A DNA stretch of 38,817 bases, from positions 1 to 38,817 of the forward strand of contig CAMBUJ010000011.1 of the NCBI GenBank assembly GCA_945871005.1, given 5' to 3'. Below are positions 7,954 through 17,447 of this stretch, piece after piece. Below the pieces are notes generated by a model. It saw nothing but the letters and a program-made list of their open reading frames with translations. It was not told the DNA's origin and made no database searches. How positions within the stretch are numbered: the first letter of the stretch is position 1; each line of letters opens with the position of its first letter. The position numbers were made by a program, and so were the translations under genes. The stretch comes from Opitutus sp. GAS368 (GTDB lineage: Bacteria; Verrucomicrobiota; Verrucomicrobiia; Opitutales; Opitutaceae).

Positions 7954-8214
7954 ATGGCCAACACGAAATCCGCTATCAAAGCCGCCCGTAAATCCGAGCG
8001 TCTCACCCTCCGCAACAAGGCCGTTAAGACCCGCCTGAAGACTCTCCACAAGAAGTTGGAAAAGGCCGCCGCTGGTACCGACCAGGCCGTCGCCAAGGTC
8101 GCCGCCGCCGAGTACGTCTCCGCGATGGACAAGGCCACCAAGTCCGGTGTCGTCCACAAAAACGCCGCCGCCCGCGCCAAGTCCCACACCGCGAAGATCG
8201 TTTTCGCCAAGTAA
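7954..8214 (+). CDS. rpsT: 30S ribosomal protein bS20
   Basis: This 86-residue, Lys/Ala-rich protein matches bS20 throughout. It begins MANTKSAIKAARKSE and has the LRNKAVKTRLKT core. Its ending is GVVHKNAAARAKSHTAKI, the conserved C-terminal rRNA-binding part. bS20 binds the 5' domain of 16S rRNA early in 30S assembly. The length is normal for the family. The ATG has no obvious Shine-Dalgarno sequence, and the 199-base gap upstream must hold the promoter. A probable terminator follows at 8260-8285. Confidence 0.97.
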   Translation: MANTKSAIKAARKSERLTLRNKAVKTRLKTLHKKLEKAAAGTDQAVAKVAAAEYVSAMDKATKSGVVHKNAAARAKSHTAKIVFAK

Positions 8215-8259
8215 CCCCTCCCGGCGCCCCGCGCCTTAGGTTTTACTCCCGCCTCCGCC

Positions 8260-8285
8260 AGCCCTGTGCTGCGGGGGCTTTTTTG
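8260..8285 (+). terminator. Probable intrinsic terminator after rpsT
   Basis: The arms AGCCC (8260-8264) and GGGCT (8275-8279) can pair across a 10-base loop and are followed directly by a run of T (8279-8284). The stem is short but GC-rich, and the T-run is well placed. It lies 46 bases after the rpsT stop codon and would separate rpsT from rdgB. Confidence 0.5.
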
Positions 8286-8394
8286 TTGAGCCGGAGCCGT
8301 TCCTGATCGGCGTTGGGAGCCGTCCCGGCCGGTATTCTCTCGGTTACCCCGCCCCGATTCATCATTGGCCGGAGCAAATCCCTTTCCCTTTCGT

Positions 8395-9012
8395 ATGAAT
8401 CTCTATCTCGCTTCGGGTAACGCCCACAAGGCCGCCGAGATGAACGCGCTCGCCCTAGCCAGTCAGTTGGCGCTGAGCATCGTCTCGGCCAAGGCGGTCG
8501 GCGGTATGCCGCCGGTGGTCGAAGACTCCGGCACGTTTGTGGGCAACGCCCGCAAAAAAGCCCGCGCCCTCCACGCGATCCTGCCGCCCGGTTCCTGGGT
8601 TTTGGCGGACGACAGCGGCCTGTGCGTCGATGCGCTCGGTGGTGCGCCGGGGGTGGAGTCGGCGTATTATGCCGGTCCCGCCGGCGATGGGGCGGCCAAT
8701 CTGCGCAAACTGGTCGACGTGATGGCGGCGGTGCCGCCGGCGCAACGCGGGGCACATTTTGTCTGCGCCCTGCTGGTGATCGGCCCCGACGGCACCGAGG
8801 CGGTGTTCGAAGGTCGTTGCGAGGGCGTGCTGGGCGAAGCGCCTAAAGGCGGTACGGGCTTCGGCTATGATCCGCTATTTTTACCGAACGGTTACAGCGA
8901 AAGTTTTGCCCAGTTGGGCGACGCGGTTAAAAACGAGTTAAGCCACCGCGGCCGGGCCTGGACGCAGCTGGCGACGTGGATGAAGGCTTGTTTAGTTGGG
9001 TCGCTGAACTGA
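8395..9012 (+). CDS. rdgB: XTP/dITP diphosphatase (RdgB/HAM1 family)
   Basis: This 205-residue nucleotide house-cleaning enzyme hydrolyses XTP, dITP and ITP to monophosphates and so keeps deaminated purines out of DNA and RNA. The family start LYLASGNAHKAAEMN lies at residues 3-17. The active-site block VLADDSGLCVDALGGAPGVES is at about residues 67-87. The base-recognition block GTGFGYDPLF and the terminal SHRG are present. I chose the ATG at 8395 because LYLASGN begins right after it; an in-frame TTG at 8365 would add ten unconserved residues. The next gene begins 11 bases downstream. Confidence 0.94.
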   Translation: MNLYLASGNAHKAAEMNALALASQLALSIVSAKAVGGMPPVVEDSGTFVGNARKKARALHAILPPGSWVLADDSGLCVDALGGAPGVESAYYAGPAGDGAANLRKLVDVMAAVPPAQRGAHFVCALLVIGPDGTEAVFEGRCEGVLGEAPKGGTGFGYDPLFLPNGYSESFAQLGDAVKNELSHRGRAWTQLATWMKACLVGSLN

Positions 9013-9023
9013 GGTTATCGGCC

Positions 9024-10643
9024 ATGGAGATCGATCAGCGCGCCCAGTCGTCTGCTCCTCGCGAGGTCAATCCACTGGGTTTTGCTGCCTCTCTCACCAG
9101 TATCTTTTTGCTACTAGCCGGTTTCAGCGCCAGCAAACACGAGTTATGGCGCGACGAAATGCAGGCGTGGCTGATCGGGCGCGACATGGCCAGTCCAGCA
9201 GCCGTGATCGCGCAGGCCCATTACGAAGGGGCGCCGCCGCTTTGGAATTTAATGTTGTGGGGGCTTAACCGCATCTCCCCGGCGCCCGAGCTCATGCAAC
9301 TGGCGACCTGGCTGCTGGCGGGGCTGACGTTTTATATTGTATGCCGTTGGGCTCCATTCAACCGGTTGCATAAACTGCTCCTGCTGGGTAATTACTATCT
9401 GCTGTATGAATATGGAACGGTCTGCCGGAACTACCTTCCCGGTATCCTTGCACTGTGTTTGGCGTGTGTATTCCTTCTGCCCAGCAAGCCTCGACCTTGG
9501 CTCGGGGCCTTGTGTTTGGTTCTTTCCGGGTTTGCCAGCGCCCACACGTTAATCATCGCCGGCGCGCTTACAGTTGCCTTTTTTGGCCTGCCGATCTTGG
9601 CGCGAATCGCCCCGCGCCGTTTCGCTAAGTTCATAGGTGCAGAGCAAGAAACGCATTTAAGTGGGCCTGCTTTTTTGTTTGTCGCCACGACTGTGGGGCT
9701 TTTGGCGGCGGCGGTGATAGCCCGGCCTTTGCCGGATACCTATTACGCCTCGGCGGCGTTATGGAATACCGATTGGTCGCTGTCCCATTTCTCGCGCATT
9801 TGTGCCGCATTCGTGGCCTCCTCATTTCCGCTGCCACGGGCTCCAGGATTTTTTTGGATTCCGCCCTGGGATGTGCCGTTTCCTACCTACAGTGAAACAC
9901 ACGCACTCCTCGCTGCCTCATTTCTTTGGTTTTTATCGGTTCTGGTTTTCCTTCGATCACCGCGCGCCTTGCTCGCCTATGTGTTCGGGACACTCGGCTT
10001 GGCTCTCTTTCTGTATACTAAATTCCTCGGGTCTTTCCGGCATACGGGATTACTGTTTTTTGCCTTTTTATTCGCGACCTGGATATTGTTTTCAGCGCCG
10101 GAATCCCCTGTTTCACGTCTTTCAAAATGGCGGCAGCGAGTGACGTCCCTGTTGCTGACCCTTATGTTGGCAGCACAGGCATTCACGGGTTTGTGGGCGG
10201 TGCGGGAGGACTATCTCCGCCCCTTTTCTGGTGGTAAAAATACGGACGAATGGTTGCGTAGCAATGGTTACGCGGATGCGTTTATCGCCGTTTGCCCGGA
10301 CTGGGCGGGCGCGCCGCTAGCGGGTTACCTCCACCGCACGTTATATTATCCGCAGGACAGGCGTGAGGGTAGCTTTACCCGCTGGGTGCGCAGTCGCGAT
10401 GATTGCATCACGCATGAGGAATTCTATGCCCGCGCGCTGATCGCCGCCAAGGGCAGGCCCATGGTGATGATTTCGGATCGTAATCTGCCGGAGGATTTTT
10501 GTTTGGAGCACGATATTCAAAAACTTGTTTACATCGCCGGCTCACTGACGCCGTTTGAAGAGTACGTTGTTTACTATAAAAAGCCGGATCCGGCTGGGAC
10601 GTTCACTCGTAATAATGAGCCGGTAAAATCGGCAACCGAGTAA
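9024..10643 (+). CDS. GT-C-type integral membrane glycosyltransferase (GT39-like)
   Basis: This roughly 539-residue protein has about ten hydrophobic segments. In the first non-cytoplasmic loop it has the motif KHELWRDEMQAWLIGRDMA, followed by YEGAPPLWNLMLWGLNR. An acidic residue in this first loop is typical of GT-C enzymes, which use polyprenyl-phosphate-linked sugars. The C-terminal part (about residue 400 onward) is soluble and looks extracytoplasmic. The ATG at 9024 is preferred because an earlier start at 8976 would overlap rdgB by 37 bases. Acceptor and sugar are unknown. It is followed after one base by a second GT-C gene. Confidence 0.7.
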   Translation: MEIDQRAQSSAPREVNPLGFAASLTSIFLLLAGFSASKHELWRDEMQAWLIGRDMASPAAVIAQAHYEGAPPLWNLMLWGLNRISPAPELMQLATWLLAGLTFYIVCRWAPFNRLHKLLLLGNYYLLYEYGTVCRNYLPGILALCLACVFLLPSKPRPWLGALCLVLSGFASAHTLIIAGALTVAFFGLPILARIAPRRFAKFIGAEQETHLSGPAFLFVATTVGLLAAAVIARPLPDTYYASAALWNTDWSLSHFSRICAAFVASSFPLPRAPGFFWIPPWDVPFPTYSETHALLAASFLWFLSVLVFLRSPRALLAYVFGTLGLALFLYTKFLGSFRHTGLLFFAFLFATWILFSAPESPVSRLSKWRQRVTSLLLTLMLAAQAFTGLWAVREDYLRPFSGGKNTDEWLRSNGYADAFIAVCPDWAGAPLAGYLHRTLYYPQDRREGSFTRWVRSRDDCITHEEFYARALIAAKGRPMVMISDRNLPEDFCLEHDIQKLVYIAGSLTPFEEYVVYYKKPDPAGTFTRNNEPVKSATE

Positions 10644-10644
10644 A

Positions 10645-12672
10645 ATGAAGGGCGTTATTAATAAAAACGAGCTTTGGGTGCCGGCCTTACTGGTGCTGTT
10701 GGCTGCTGCTGTCCGGCTCCTGCTTTTTTCAGGTGTTTATGGCCATGACGATTGGGCTTATCTTTTTTATATTCGGAGCTACACCAACGGCCAAACCGAG
10801 GAGATTCTGCATTCGCTTTGGGGGCTTCGGTTTATGATTTGGTTTCCCGTGGCGGTGTTTTTTAAGGTTTTCGGGGTCTCGTTTTCGGCGGCCTTTGCGC
10901 CTAGTTTTATTTTGGGTCTCACCGCGGTTCCGCTGACTTATATTATTCTGCGTCATCTGCGTATGGGGATAGGTGTCGCGACCCTAGGTTGCCTCATTTT
11001 GATTCTGAGCCCGATCGACTGGCAGGTTTCGACGACGATCCGGGGCGATATTGAAATGTCGTTTTACAGTGGCGCTTTGCTGCTGGCGTTGCTTGGCCTG
11101 CGCCAGGCCTTGGGACTCAATAAATACTACTGGGGCTTGCTGGCGGGTGTCATTTGGGGCTTTTCTGTTTTAAACAAGGAGTGGGGCTATGTTATCGCTT
11201 GGGGTATTTTCCTCGTGGCTCTGGTGGACCTGCTCAAAAGCCGCCGCTTTCCCTGGGAGTATACAGCTGTTGCCGCTGGTTTTGGACTGGTCGTTATTAT
11301 TGATGCGGCACTTTTAAAATACCTGACCGGCGATTGGTTGGCCCGGGTTCACACCTCCATTGAGTTTTATCAAAAATCCTCTGGGATAGGGGATTTATCC
11401 ATGGATAAGTCGACGAGTTATCGTTATCTTGTGGATTTATTCCTTGGGCTGCGCACCGAGTTCACATCGCCACAAGACTACGGCCTGCATTCCCTATATT
11501 CTTGGTTTGGGACTTTTAATGAAACACCACTTCAAGTTAACCACTACCCCTATCTTGGTCCGTACATGTGGTTGTCTATTGGTGCCCTGCCGATCGTCTT
11601 ATGTAGTCGTGGGCCCGGTCGTCCGGTTGCCTTGTTTATGCTCGGAATTTTACTCTATGCTCAGTTTGGCAGCATGAGTTGGCATCACTACCAGCCATTT
11701 CATAAAGAGCCGCGATATTTTACTATAATTAGTGTTCCAGCGGCTGTCATTGTGGCTCTCGCCTGCGCACAAATTTTTAACGCAGGTGTGCAACGGTTCT
11801 ATCGGATTGTAGCCGCCGGCTTATTGGGGTTGGCGAGTATCGTTTTTGTGCAAGTTGCTATCACCAATCACCACACTTATACCAGCGATCGCGATTATAT
11901 GCCCCAACTTGTCGCTTGGCTGGAGAAAAATCCACATGTTCGTCTGTGGACTCGCGCCTCTATCCAGAACGAATTGGATCTACGATTCGGCTATCGTTTT
12001 TCCGATCCCGTGCATCAGCATGCCGGGCAACCCGGTTACGGATCACTCATGGATGCGGCCTTTGGGAATAAGGCGCAGGAGGGCGATTATGTGCTGGTGG
12101 ATATCGGCAGTATCAATCCGGCATCAGAACTTCCCGCGCTCGGCAGCAGGCGGTTGAAGTGGGAGCTGATCATGGGCGGAAAATACTCGTCTGCGGTTTT
12201 GCTCCGGATCCAGCCGATCAAGCCGGACGATGACGGGGCTTATTATTTAAGTGATAAAATGCCCATTACGGAAAAACACTCGTTTGCCAGTGTACGCAGG
12301 GACGCCTCCTTTGATACCTCGCCCATTGTAATAAACGGAAAGCGTTACCGGAGTGGCTTGGGTGTTCATGCGGTTTCGGAAATCGGCTATCCAGTTGATC
12401 CGCGTTATACCGTGTTCACTGCGGCGATCGGAGTTGAGGATTCCGCTTCAAATAGTCCTGGAAGCGTGGTTTTCACGGTTTATGCGGATAATACAGTGAA
12501 GTACCGCTCGCCCGTTATGCGCTGGGGTTCACCGACGCTGAATTTGGAATTAGACCTGTCCGGAGCGGAGCAAATTAAACTTGTGATGGATGACGCCGGT
12601 GACGGCATTGCCGCAGATCATGGCGCCTGGGCGGAGGCGAAAATGTCCCCGCCTAAATCCAAAACCCCATAA
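10645..12672 (+). CDS. GT-C-type membrane glycosyltransferase fused to C-terminal NPCBM domain
   Basis: This 675-residue protein has two parts. Residues 1 to about 400 are polytopic, with an early GHDDWAYLFYIRSY motif carrying the Asp pair expected in the first loop of GT39/ArnT-like enzymes. Residues 533-675 match the NPCBM carbohydrate-binding pattern: RRDASFDTSPIVINGKRYR, GLGVHAVSEIGY, AAIGVEDS, PGSVVFTVYAD, VMDDAGDG and DHGAWAEAKM. The domain would lie outside the cytoplasm and could hold a glycan near the active site. Parts of the gene are clearly AT-richer than its neighbours (11701-11760 is 26 of 60 G+C by hand count). Confidence 0.75.
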   Translation: MKGVINKNELWVPALLVLLAAAVRLLLFSGVYGHDDWAYLFYIRSYTNGQTEEILHSLWGLRFMIWFPVAVFFKVFGVSFSAAFAPSFILGLTAVPLTYIILRHLRMGIGVATLGCLILILSPIDWQVSTTIRGDIEMSFYSGALLLALLGLRQALGLNKYYWGLLAGVIWGFSVLNKEWGYVIAWGIFLVALVDLLKSRRFPWEYTAVAAGFGLVVIIDAALLKYLTGDWLARVHTSIEFYQKSSGIGDLSMDKSTSYRYLVDLFLGLRTEFTSPQDYGLHSLYSWFGTFNETPLQVNHYPYLGPYMWLSIGALPIVLCSRGPGRPVALFMLGILLYAQFGSMSWHHYQPFHKEPRYFTIISVPAAVIVALACAQIFNAGVQRFYRIVAAGLLGLASIVFVQVAITNHHTYTSDRDYMPQLVAWLEKNPHVRLWTRASIQNELDLRFGYRFSDPVHQHAGQPGYGSLMDAAFGNKAQEGDYVLVDIGSINPASELPALGSRRLKWELIMGGKYSSAVLLRIQPIKPDDDGAYYLSDKMPITEKHSFASVRRDASFDTSPIVINGKRYRSGLGVHAVSEIGYPVDPRYTVFTAAIGVEDSASNSPGSVVFTVYADNTVKYRSPVMRWGSPTLNLELDLSGAEQIKLVMDDAGDGIAADHGAWAEAKMSPPKSKTP

Positions 12673-12766
12673 CGTTGCGGGGTAGGGCAACGCGGTTTTG
12701 TCCACGCCACAAGGCGGGGGCCGCTTCCGCCCAAGTATCACTTGAAGTGGCCGCTCAGCTGTCGTT

Positions 12767-15307
12767 TTACCCGTCGGGTGCCGCGCGACGGCGTAACCGC
12801 GCCTCGGCCCAGTCGGCATGGTCGCTGTGGTCGCCGTCGCCCGCATCGGTTACCACTAGCCGCAGGATCGCTCCGCCAGTGGTATCCACGCTGATTTTAG
12901 CCGGTGTGTCGCCTACGCGCAGGGTGGGCGACTGGTAAACCTTGCGGTCGTCCACCCAGACCTCGAATTGCACACTTCCCGCCCCGCCGATCTGCGAATC
13001 GTCCACGCCGACATCCGCCTCGAAGCGGTCGTAGTTGTCGCCAAGATTAAACTGCAGGTCGGAGTTGGCGTGGGTGCCCAGGCCGTTGGCATAGCGGTGG
13101 CCTTTGAGCGACAGCGGATCGAGATTGAAGGCCCGGTCGTATTTTAAGGTGCCGTAAGACTGCTCCACGCTGCGGGGTTCGAGCTCGCTGATGCCCACGT
13201 AAGCCTGGCCGTCGGCAGCATCGAGTTTGGCGCGAACTAACTCCGCGCTGGACGCGCGCGTTTCGTAAAGGGTGTAGGCGGCGCCGCGACTCGGCTGGTC
13301 GAAAATGAGCCGGTGGTGCCGGGAGAAGGCGGCGCGGTTGATCCGATAAATTCCGTTTTCCTCGGGGCCGATCATGACATGGGTAACGTGCGCCGAGGTG
13401 ATTAAAAACGGGTCGGCTTCACGATAAGCGCGAGCCACGGTGTCTTCGGTTTGCTGGTCGGCAAAGCCGGTTTCACGGGTGTAAGAGCCGTTGACGACGC
13501 GGCGGCCGGCGAGGGCCGGAACCAGGTGAACAAAGGAGTTGGCGGTGAGGAAAACCGCGTCTTTGGGCGTGTTGATTTTAATCCAGTCGGCGACCATACG
13601 GTCGCTGGCGCTGAACAGCCGCTCCGGCTCACGGCGGTAACGCAGCGCCCATTCGATGCCCGAAGGCACGACCGAACCCAGGCCCACCAGCGCCACTGTG
13701 GTGATTTTAAGCACCCTCGATTTTCCCCATAATTGCGCCAGCCAACGCCCCGCGCACAGGCAGAGCAGCACGTTGAGATAGAGCACGAATTTATTGCTGT
13801 CGCCCCAGTTGGGGGTGAAGCGGAAGACATTGATGACGCCAAAATAAAAGCCCGCGATGAACAGCAGGGCGAGCAGGGCGGTTTTGCCGCGCCGGTCCTC
13901 GTCGTTGTCGCCGCGTCTGCGCAGCAGCCACCAGCCGAGACCGGCCAGCCCGAGCACCAGTGACGGCCCGGCGACACGCAGCCAAAACCAGACGCGCTTG
14001 AGGTGCAGCCATTCGGGGATTTCGGGCAACGCGTCCAGATGCTTGGCGACGTCGAAGCCGGAAAACCCGGCGGTTTTTTGCTGCGATAAGATAAACGCCA
14101 ATTGTACCCCGATCGGAATCGCCGCGAGCCCCAGAAGCGCGAGCTTCGTCCACGGGAAGCCGGAGGAGGCGCGGGGCGCGGTGGGTGCGGGCGGCGGTGC
14201 GCTGCCGGCCGGTGCGGGTGCTTCGATCGCCAGCCGATCCAGTAACCGCGCGAACCCTCCGCCGTGCGTTGCGCCGACGGGCGGGCGTGGCGTGCGTTCA
14301 CTTAGCACGTACAAGCCCACGAGCGGGGCGAGGGTGAGAAACGTGTGCATGTGAAACAGCGGCATGAACGCAACGGCACCGACCAGGAAACAGGTTGTGC
14401 GGTCGAGAACGGAGCGCTCGGTGTGTTTCCGGTACAGAGCGACCAAGATCAGCATCGCCAACGGGAAGCCTGCAAGGAAGGGCAGCTGCGGCTGGAAGTA
14501 GTCGATGATGACGTTGAGGAAATTGTAATACGGGTAGGTGATGTGGTCCTCGATACTGGCCCACGAACCTAGCGAGAGCGGGATGTTGCCCGAGGGGTAG
14601 CCAAGCAGGCCGAAGAGCACGTTAACCACCCCGACGTGGCCGAAGAAAAACAGCAGTGCGGCAAACAGGGTGGCGGCGCGGGTTTTGGCCACCGTGAAAA
14701 ACAGGTGGCAGGTCAGCGTGCAGAGCGAAAACGCCAGCAGCACCATCGGGATTTTTAACGCGTACAGCAGGTCGAAGCCGCCTTTGTTGAGGATGGCCGC
14801 AAAGAAGTTCGCCATGAAGTGGTAACTCAGTCGGGCTCCGGCAGATTGGGGGTTGTACGGGGGGAACGCGCTCTGCTCGACGAAGGCCGAAACCGTGCCC
14901 ATGTGAAACGCGAGGTCGCGGGTGTTGCCGCGAAACAGGATGTCGCCTTCGGCGTTGGCCCACACGCAGACGCCAAAATAGACGGTGATCACCGCCGTGG
15001 GCACGGCGCTCGCCAGCCAGAATGTGCGGTTCGGCTTAGGCAGCGCGGCGAACCAGGCACCATTTAGCCCGCGGTAGTGCCAGGCCCAGAGGTTAAACCC
15101 GAGCATGAGCCCGGTGCCCAGAAGGATGACCCCGCCGGTGAAGCCGCAGGCCCAAGCCAGTAAAAACAGGATCCAGGCCGCGCAAAACGTGCCCAGTACG
15201 ATGCCGGCGGCCAGGCGCACTAACCGGTCGCCCCGGCTCAGTCTGAACACCTCATCGAGGATCAGACCGAACCAAACGGCGGTGAATAAAAAAAGCGCGG
15301 CGATCAT
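12767..15307 (-). CDS. Large polytopic membrane protein (GT-C-like) with C-terminal NPCBM domain
   Basis: This 846-residue protein has many hydrophobic segments over residues 1 to about 520, including a first-loop region NTRDLAFHMGTVSAFVEQ, then FPPYNPQSAGARLSYHFMA. This arrangement is seen in GT-C-like membrane proteins; the family assignment is inferred. A soluble region follows, and residues 703-846 form an NPCBM domain (GLGTHANSDLQFNLG, ADVGVDDSQ, GSVQFEVWVDD, DHADWAEARL). It is the last gene of the minus-strand glycan block, and its start overlaps the preceding stop (ATGA). It converges on another NPCBM fusion gene 94 bases away. Confidence 0.7.
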   Translation of the reverse strand: MIAALFLFTAVWFGLILDEVFRLSRGDRLVRLAAGIVLGTFCAAWILFLLAWACGFTGGVILLGTGLMLGFNLWAWHYRGLNGAWFAALPKPNRTFWLASAVPTAVITVYFGVCVWANAEGDILFRGNTRDLAFHMGTVSAFVEQSAFPPYNPQSAGARLSYHFMANFFAAILNKGGFDLLYALKIPMVLLAFSLCTLTCHLFFTVAKTRAATLFAALLFFFGHVGVVNVLFGLLGYPSGNIPLSLGSWASIEDHITYPYYNFLNVIIDYFQPQLPFLAGFPLAMLILVALYRKHTERSVLDRTTCFLVGAVAFMPLFHMHTFLTLAPLVGLYVLSERTPRPPVGATHGGGFARLLDRLAIEAPAPAGSAPPPAPTAPRASSGFPWTKLALLGLAAIPIGVQLAFILSQQKTAGFSGFDVAKHLDALPEIPEWLHLKRVWFWLRVAGPSLVLGLAGLGWWLLRRRGDNDEDRRGKTALLALLFIAGFYFGVINVFRFTPNWGDSNKFVLYLNVLLCLCAGRWLAQLWGKSRVLKITTVALVGLGSVVPSGIEWALRYRREPERLFSASDRMVADWIKINTPKDAVFLTANSFVHLVPALAGRRVVNGSYTRETGFADQQTEDTVARAYREADPFLITSAHVTHVMIGPEENGIYRINRAAFSRHHRLIFDQPSRGAAYTLYETRASSAELVRAKLDAADGQAYVGISELEPRSVEQSYGTLKYDRAFNLDPLSLKGHRYANGLGTHANSDLQFNLGDNYDRFEADVGVDDSQIGGAGSVQFEVWVDDRKVYQSPTLRVGDTPAKISVDTTGGAILRLVVTDAGDGDHSDHADWAEARLRRRAAPDG

Positions 15308-17418
15308 TTGCCGTGCAGGTAGTTTTTCAGGTTGAGGGCATCGAGTGCGGCGTTGCGTTCGTCGGTCCAGATCACGGCCTGCCCGGGTGGTAACGGGTCG
15401 TGGATGTTAACCGTGCGCCGTACCCGGCCGTCGTCCTCTTCAGCTGGCAGCCAGGCCAACGCCTCATGAATCTGTTCGGCTCGCCCGACCAGAATGTATT
15501 GGGAGCTGGTGCAGTCCCAGTCCTTCGACTCGGTGGTGTGGGCGATGTCGGTGACCACCCGCATCGCGTGCAAGCCAAGGGTGTTCGCGGTAGCGGCGAT
15601 GACGGGGAACAGGGTTTGGTAGCGGCTGGAAACGTGGATCGCGAGCAGCCCGTGGCGTTTTTCGAGCCGCTTGGAGTAAATGCCCAGCGCTTCGCGGGTA
15701 AGCAGGTGGGGCGGTACGGCGTCACCGGTAAACGCGTCGATCACGATCAGATCGTAGTCGGTCGTCGTTGTTTCCAGACCTTTGCGCCCATCGGTTTCCA
15801 AAAGGCGAATACGGCCGGGCGAGTCGTTGATAAACGTGAAATGGTCACGCGCGAGTTGAATGGCCTTCGGATCAATATCCCAAAAATCCATCGCGTCGGT
15901 CGGCCGGGCGTAGGCGGCTAGTGTGCCCGCGCCAAGCCCTACCACGGCGGTCGTGGTGGCAGATTTTTGCTTTTGGGTTTCGGCGATCACCCGGCCGATG
16001 CCCGAGCTCTCCGTGTAGTAAAGCGTGGTCTGGCGGCGGGTGTCGGCATTGGTGGTAATCTGGGTGCCGTGGGTGGTGGTTTCGCTCGATAGGATCAGCC
16101 CGTTCTGGTCGGTCTTGAGCATCGAATAGCCGTAAACATTGCGGAAGCGGCGCACGTTTTCCATGCCGGCCGCTTCGTCGCGGCTTTGGGTCAGCACCAG
16201 CCCCAACACCGGGGATAACGCGATGGCGGTGACCACCCCGACGGTGATCGGATCGCGTTGGGTGGATAAACGCAGCAGGCCGACGACGAGCAGCACGCAG
16301 GAAACCGCCAACAACTCCGAAGGGCGCAGGAAGAATATCGGTGCGGCAAAGCTGGCGAATAAGCCGCCCACCACGCCGCCGACGGCAAGCACCAGGTAGA
16401 ACGCGGCGAAGCGTTGCTGCGGGCGGGTTTGGTGTAGCAGGCCGTTGGCAAAAAAACTGCCCGAAGCGCTCAGGGAAAACACCCAGAATGCAACCCAGCC
16501 GTCCACCGTGCTCGGGCTGACGCCCTTGGTGAGCATGAATCCGGTCAGGCTCACCGCCAGCCAGCCAAGGCAAAGCTGGGTGTAGCGCGGTTGCCACACC
16601 CCCGAAAACGTCACCATAAAGCTGAGTAAAAAAAGGCCAAACGGGCCGACCCACGACAGCGGGCTGGAGCCGATCTCGGCGGCGATGTGGTGGGTGGCCC
16701 CGAGCATGCCGACGCAGGCCAAGGCGCTCAGCCCCAGCCAGAATCCAACCTGGCCCACACTGATTTTTTCCGTGGCCGGTTCGGGGCGCTGATCGGCCCC
16801 CGCCGTGCGTAAAAATAGAAAGCCGGCCACCCCGATCAGGCCGACGAAAACGCCCAAAATGCCCTGCCAGTAAAACACCTGATCGGAGACGGGGATGGAG
16901 CGCTCAACGGTGAACGGGTACAGCACCACCGCGAGCAGGCTGCCGGCGTTGGAAATCGCATACAGGTGATAAGGCACCGACTTGTTCTGGCGGCCGAGCC
17001 AGCCGTGCAGCAGCGGGCTGGTGCTAAACAACAAAACCATGGCGGGTAACGAGGCCACGGAGAGCGTTCCAACAATCCCGCCCACTCCGGTCCACTCGCT
17101 GGTTTGCGCCCAGCCGAGGCGGCTGGCGAGCATCGCAACCAAACCCAGTGCGGCAGTCGCCCCGACCTGCACGAGCGCCCGCCGCTGGAGCAGCCAAACC
17201 GCCCAGCCGTAGCCGAGTAGCAGCGCGATTTGAAAATACAGCATGGTGCCCAGCCATGTGGAGGCGGCGCCGCCTTGGGTGGGTAGCAGAAGCTTGCCCA
17301 CGAGCGGCTGCACCGAAAACGACAGGAATGAGGCCAGCGAAACGGCGGCGATCACCGTGCCGCGCAAGGCGTTTTCCTGAACGCGGGGCGAGAGGTTAAG
17401 GCGGGAAAAAACGGACAT
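15304..17418 (-). CDS. Membrane-fused spermidine synthase-like protein
   Basis: This protein is about 704 residues. The N-terminal two thirds is polytopic (starting SFSVQPLVGKLLLPTQGGAA, a hallmark of fused MFS/spermidine-synthase proteins). The last 250 residues form a spermidine-synthase-like Rossmann fold. In that fold GLGAGTLAAYA is the SAM-type glycine motif, MDFWDIDPKAIQLA the acidic strand, and YDLIVIDAFTGDAVPPHLLT the active-site-like loop. No substrate is established for this fused family, so true polyamine synthesis should not be assumed. I chose the ATG at 17418 because it leaves a 29-base gap to the upstream gene and removes a proline-rich stretch. Confidence 0.8.
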   Translation of the reverse strand: MSVFSRLNLSPRVQENALRGTVIAAVSLASFLSFSVQPLVGKLLLPTQGGAASTWLGTMLYFQIALLLGYGWAVWLLQRRALVQVGATAALGLVAMLASRLGWAQTSEWTGVGGIVGTLSVASLPAMVLLFSTSPLLHGWLGRQNKSVPYHLYAISNAGSLLAVVLYPFTVERSIPVSDQVFYWQGILGVFVGLIGVAGFLFLRTAGADQRPEPATEKISVGQVGFWLGLSALACVGMLGATHHIAAEIGSSPLSWVGPFGLFLLSFMVTFSGVWQPRYTQLCLGWLAVSLTGFMLTKGVSPSTVDGWVAFWVFSLSASGSFFANGLLHQTRPQQRFAAFYLVLAVGGVVGGLFASFAAPIFFLRPSELLAVSCVLLVVGLLRLSTQRDPITVGVVTAIALSPVLGLVLTQSRDEAAGMENVRRFRNVYGYSMLKTDQNGLILSSETTTHGTQITTNADTRRQTTLYYTESSGIGRVIAETQKQKSATTTAVVGLGAGTLAAYARPTDAMDFWDIDPKAIQLARDHFTFINDSPGRIRLLETDGRKGLETTTTDYDLIVIDAFTGDAVPPHLLTREALGIYSKRLEKRHGLLAIHVSSRYQTLFPVIAATANTLGLHAMRVVTDIAHTTESKDWDCTSSQYILVGRAEQIHEALAWLPAEEDDGRVRRTVNIHDPLPPGQAVIWTDERNAALDALNLKNYLHGK

Positions 17419-17447
17419 GTTAAATAAAGCGGGAGGCGGCGCAGGCG

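Noticed and set aside
12673-12692. Possible terminator between the convergent NPCBM genes (CGTTGC/GCAACG hairpin)
   Set aside because: Six-base stem with an eight-base loop, followed only by CGGTTTTG; too weak to call, though the 94-base gap probably ends both transcripts somehow.
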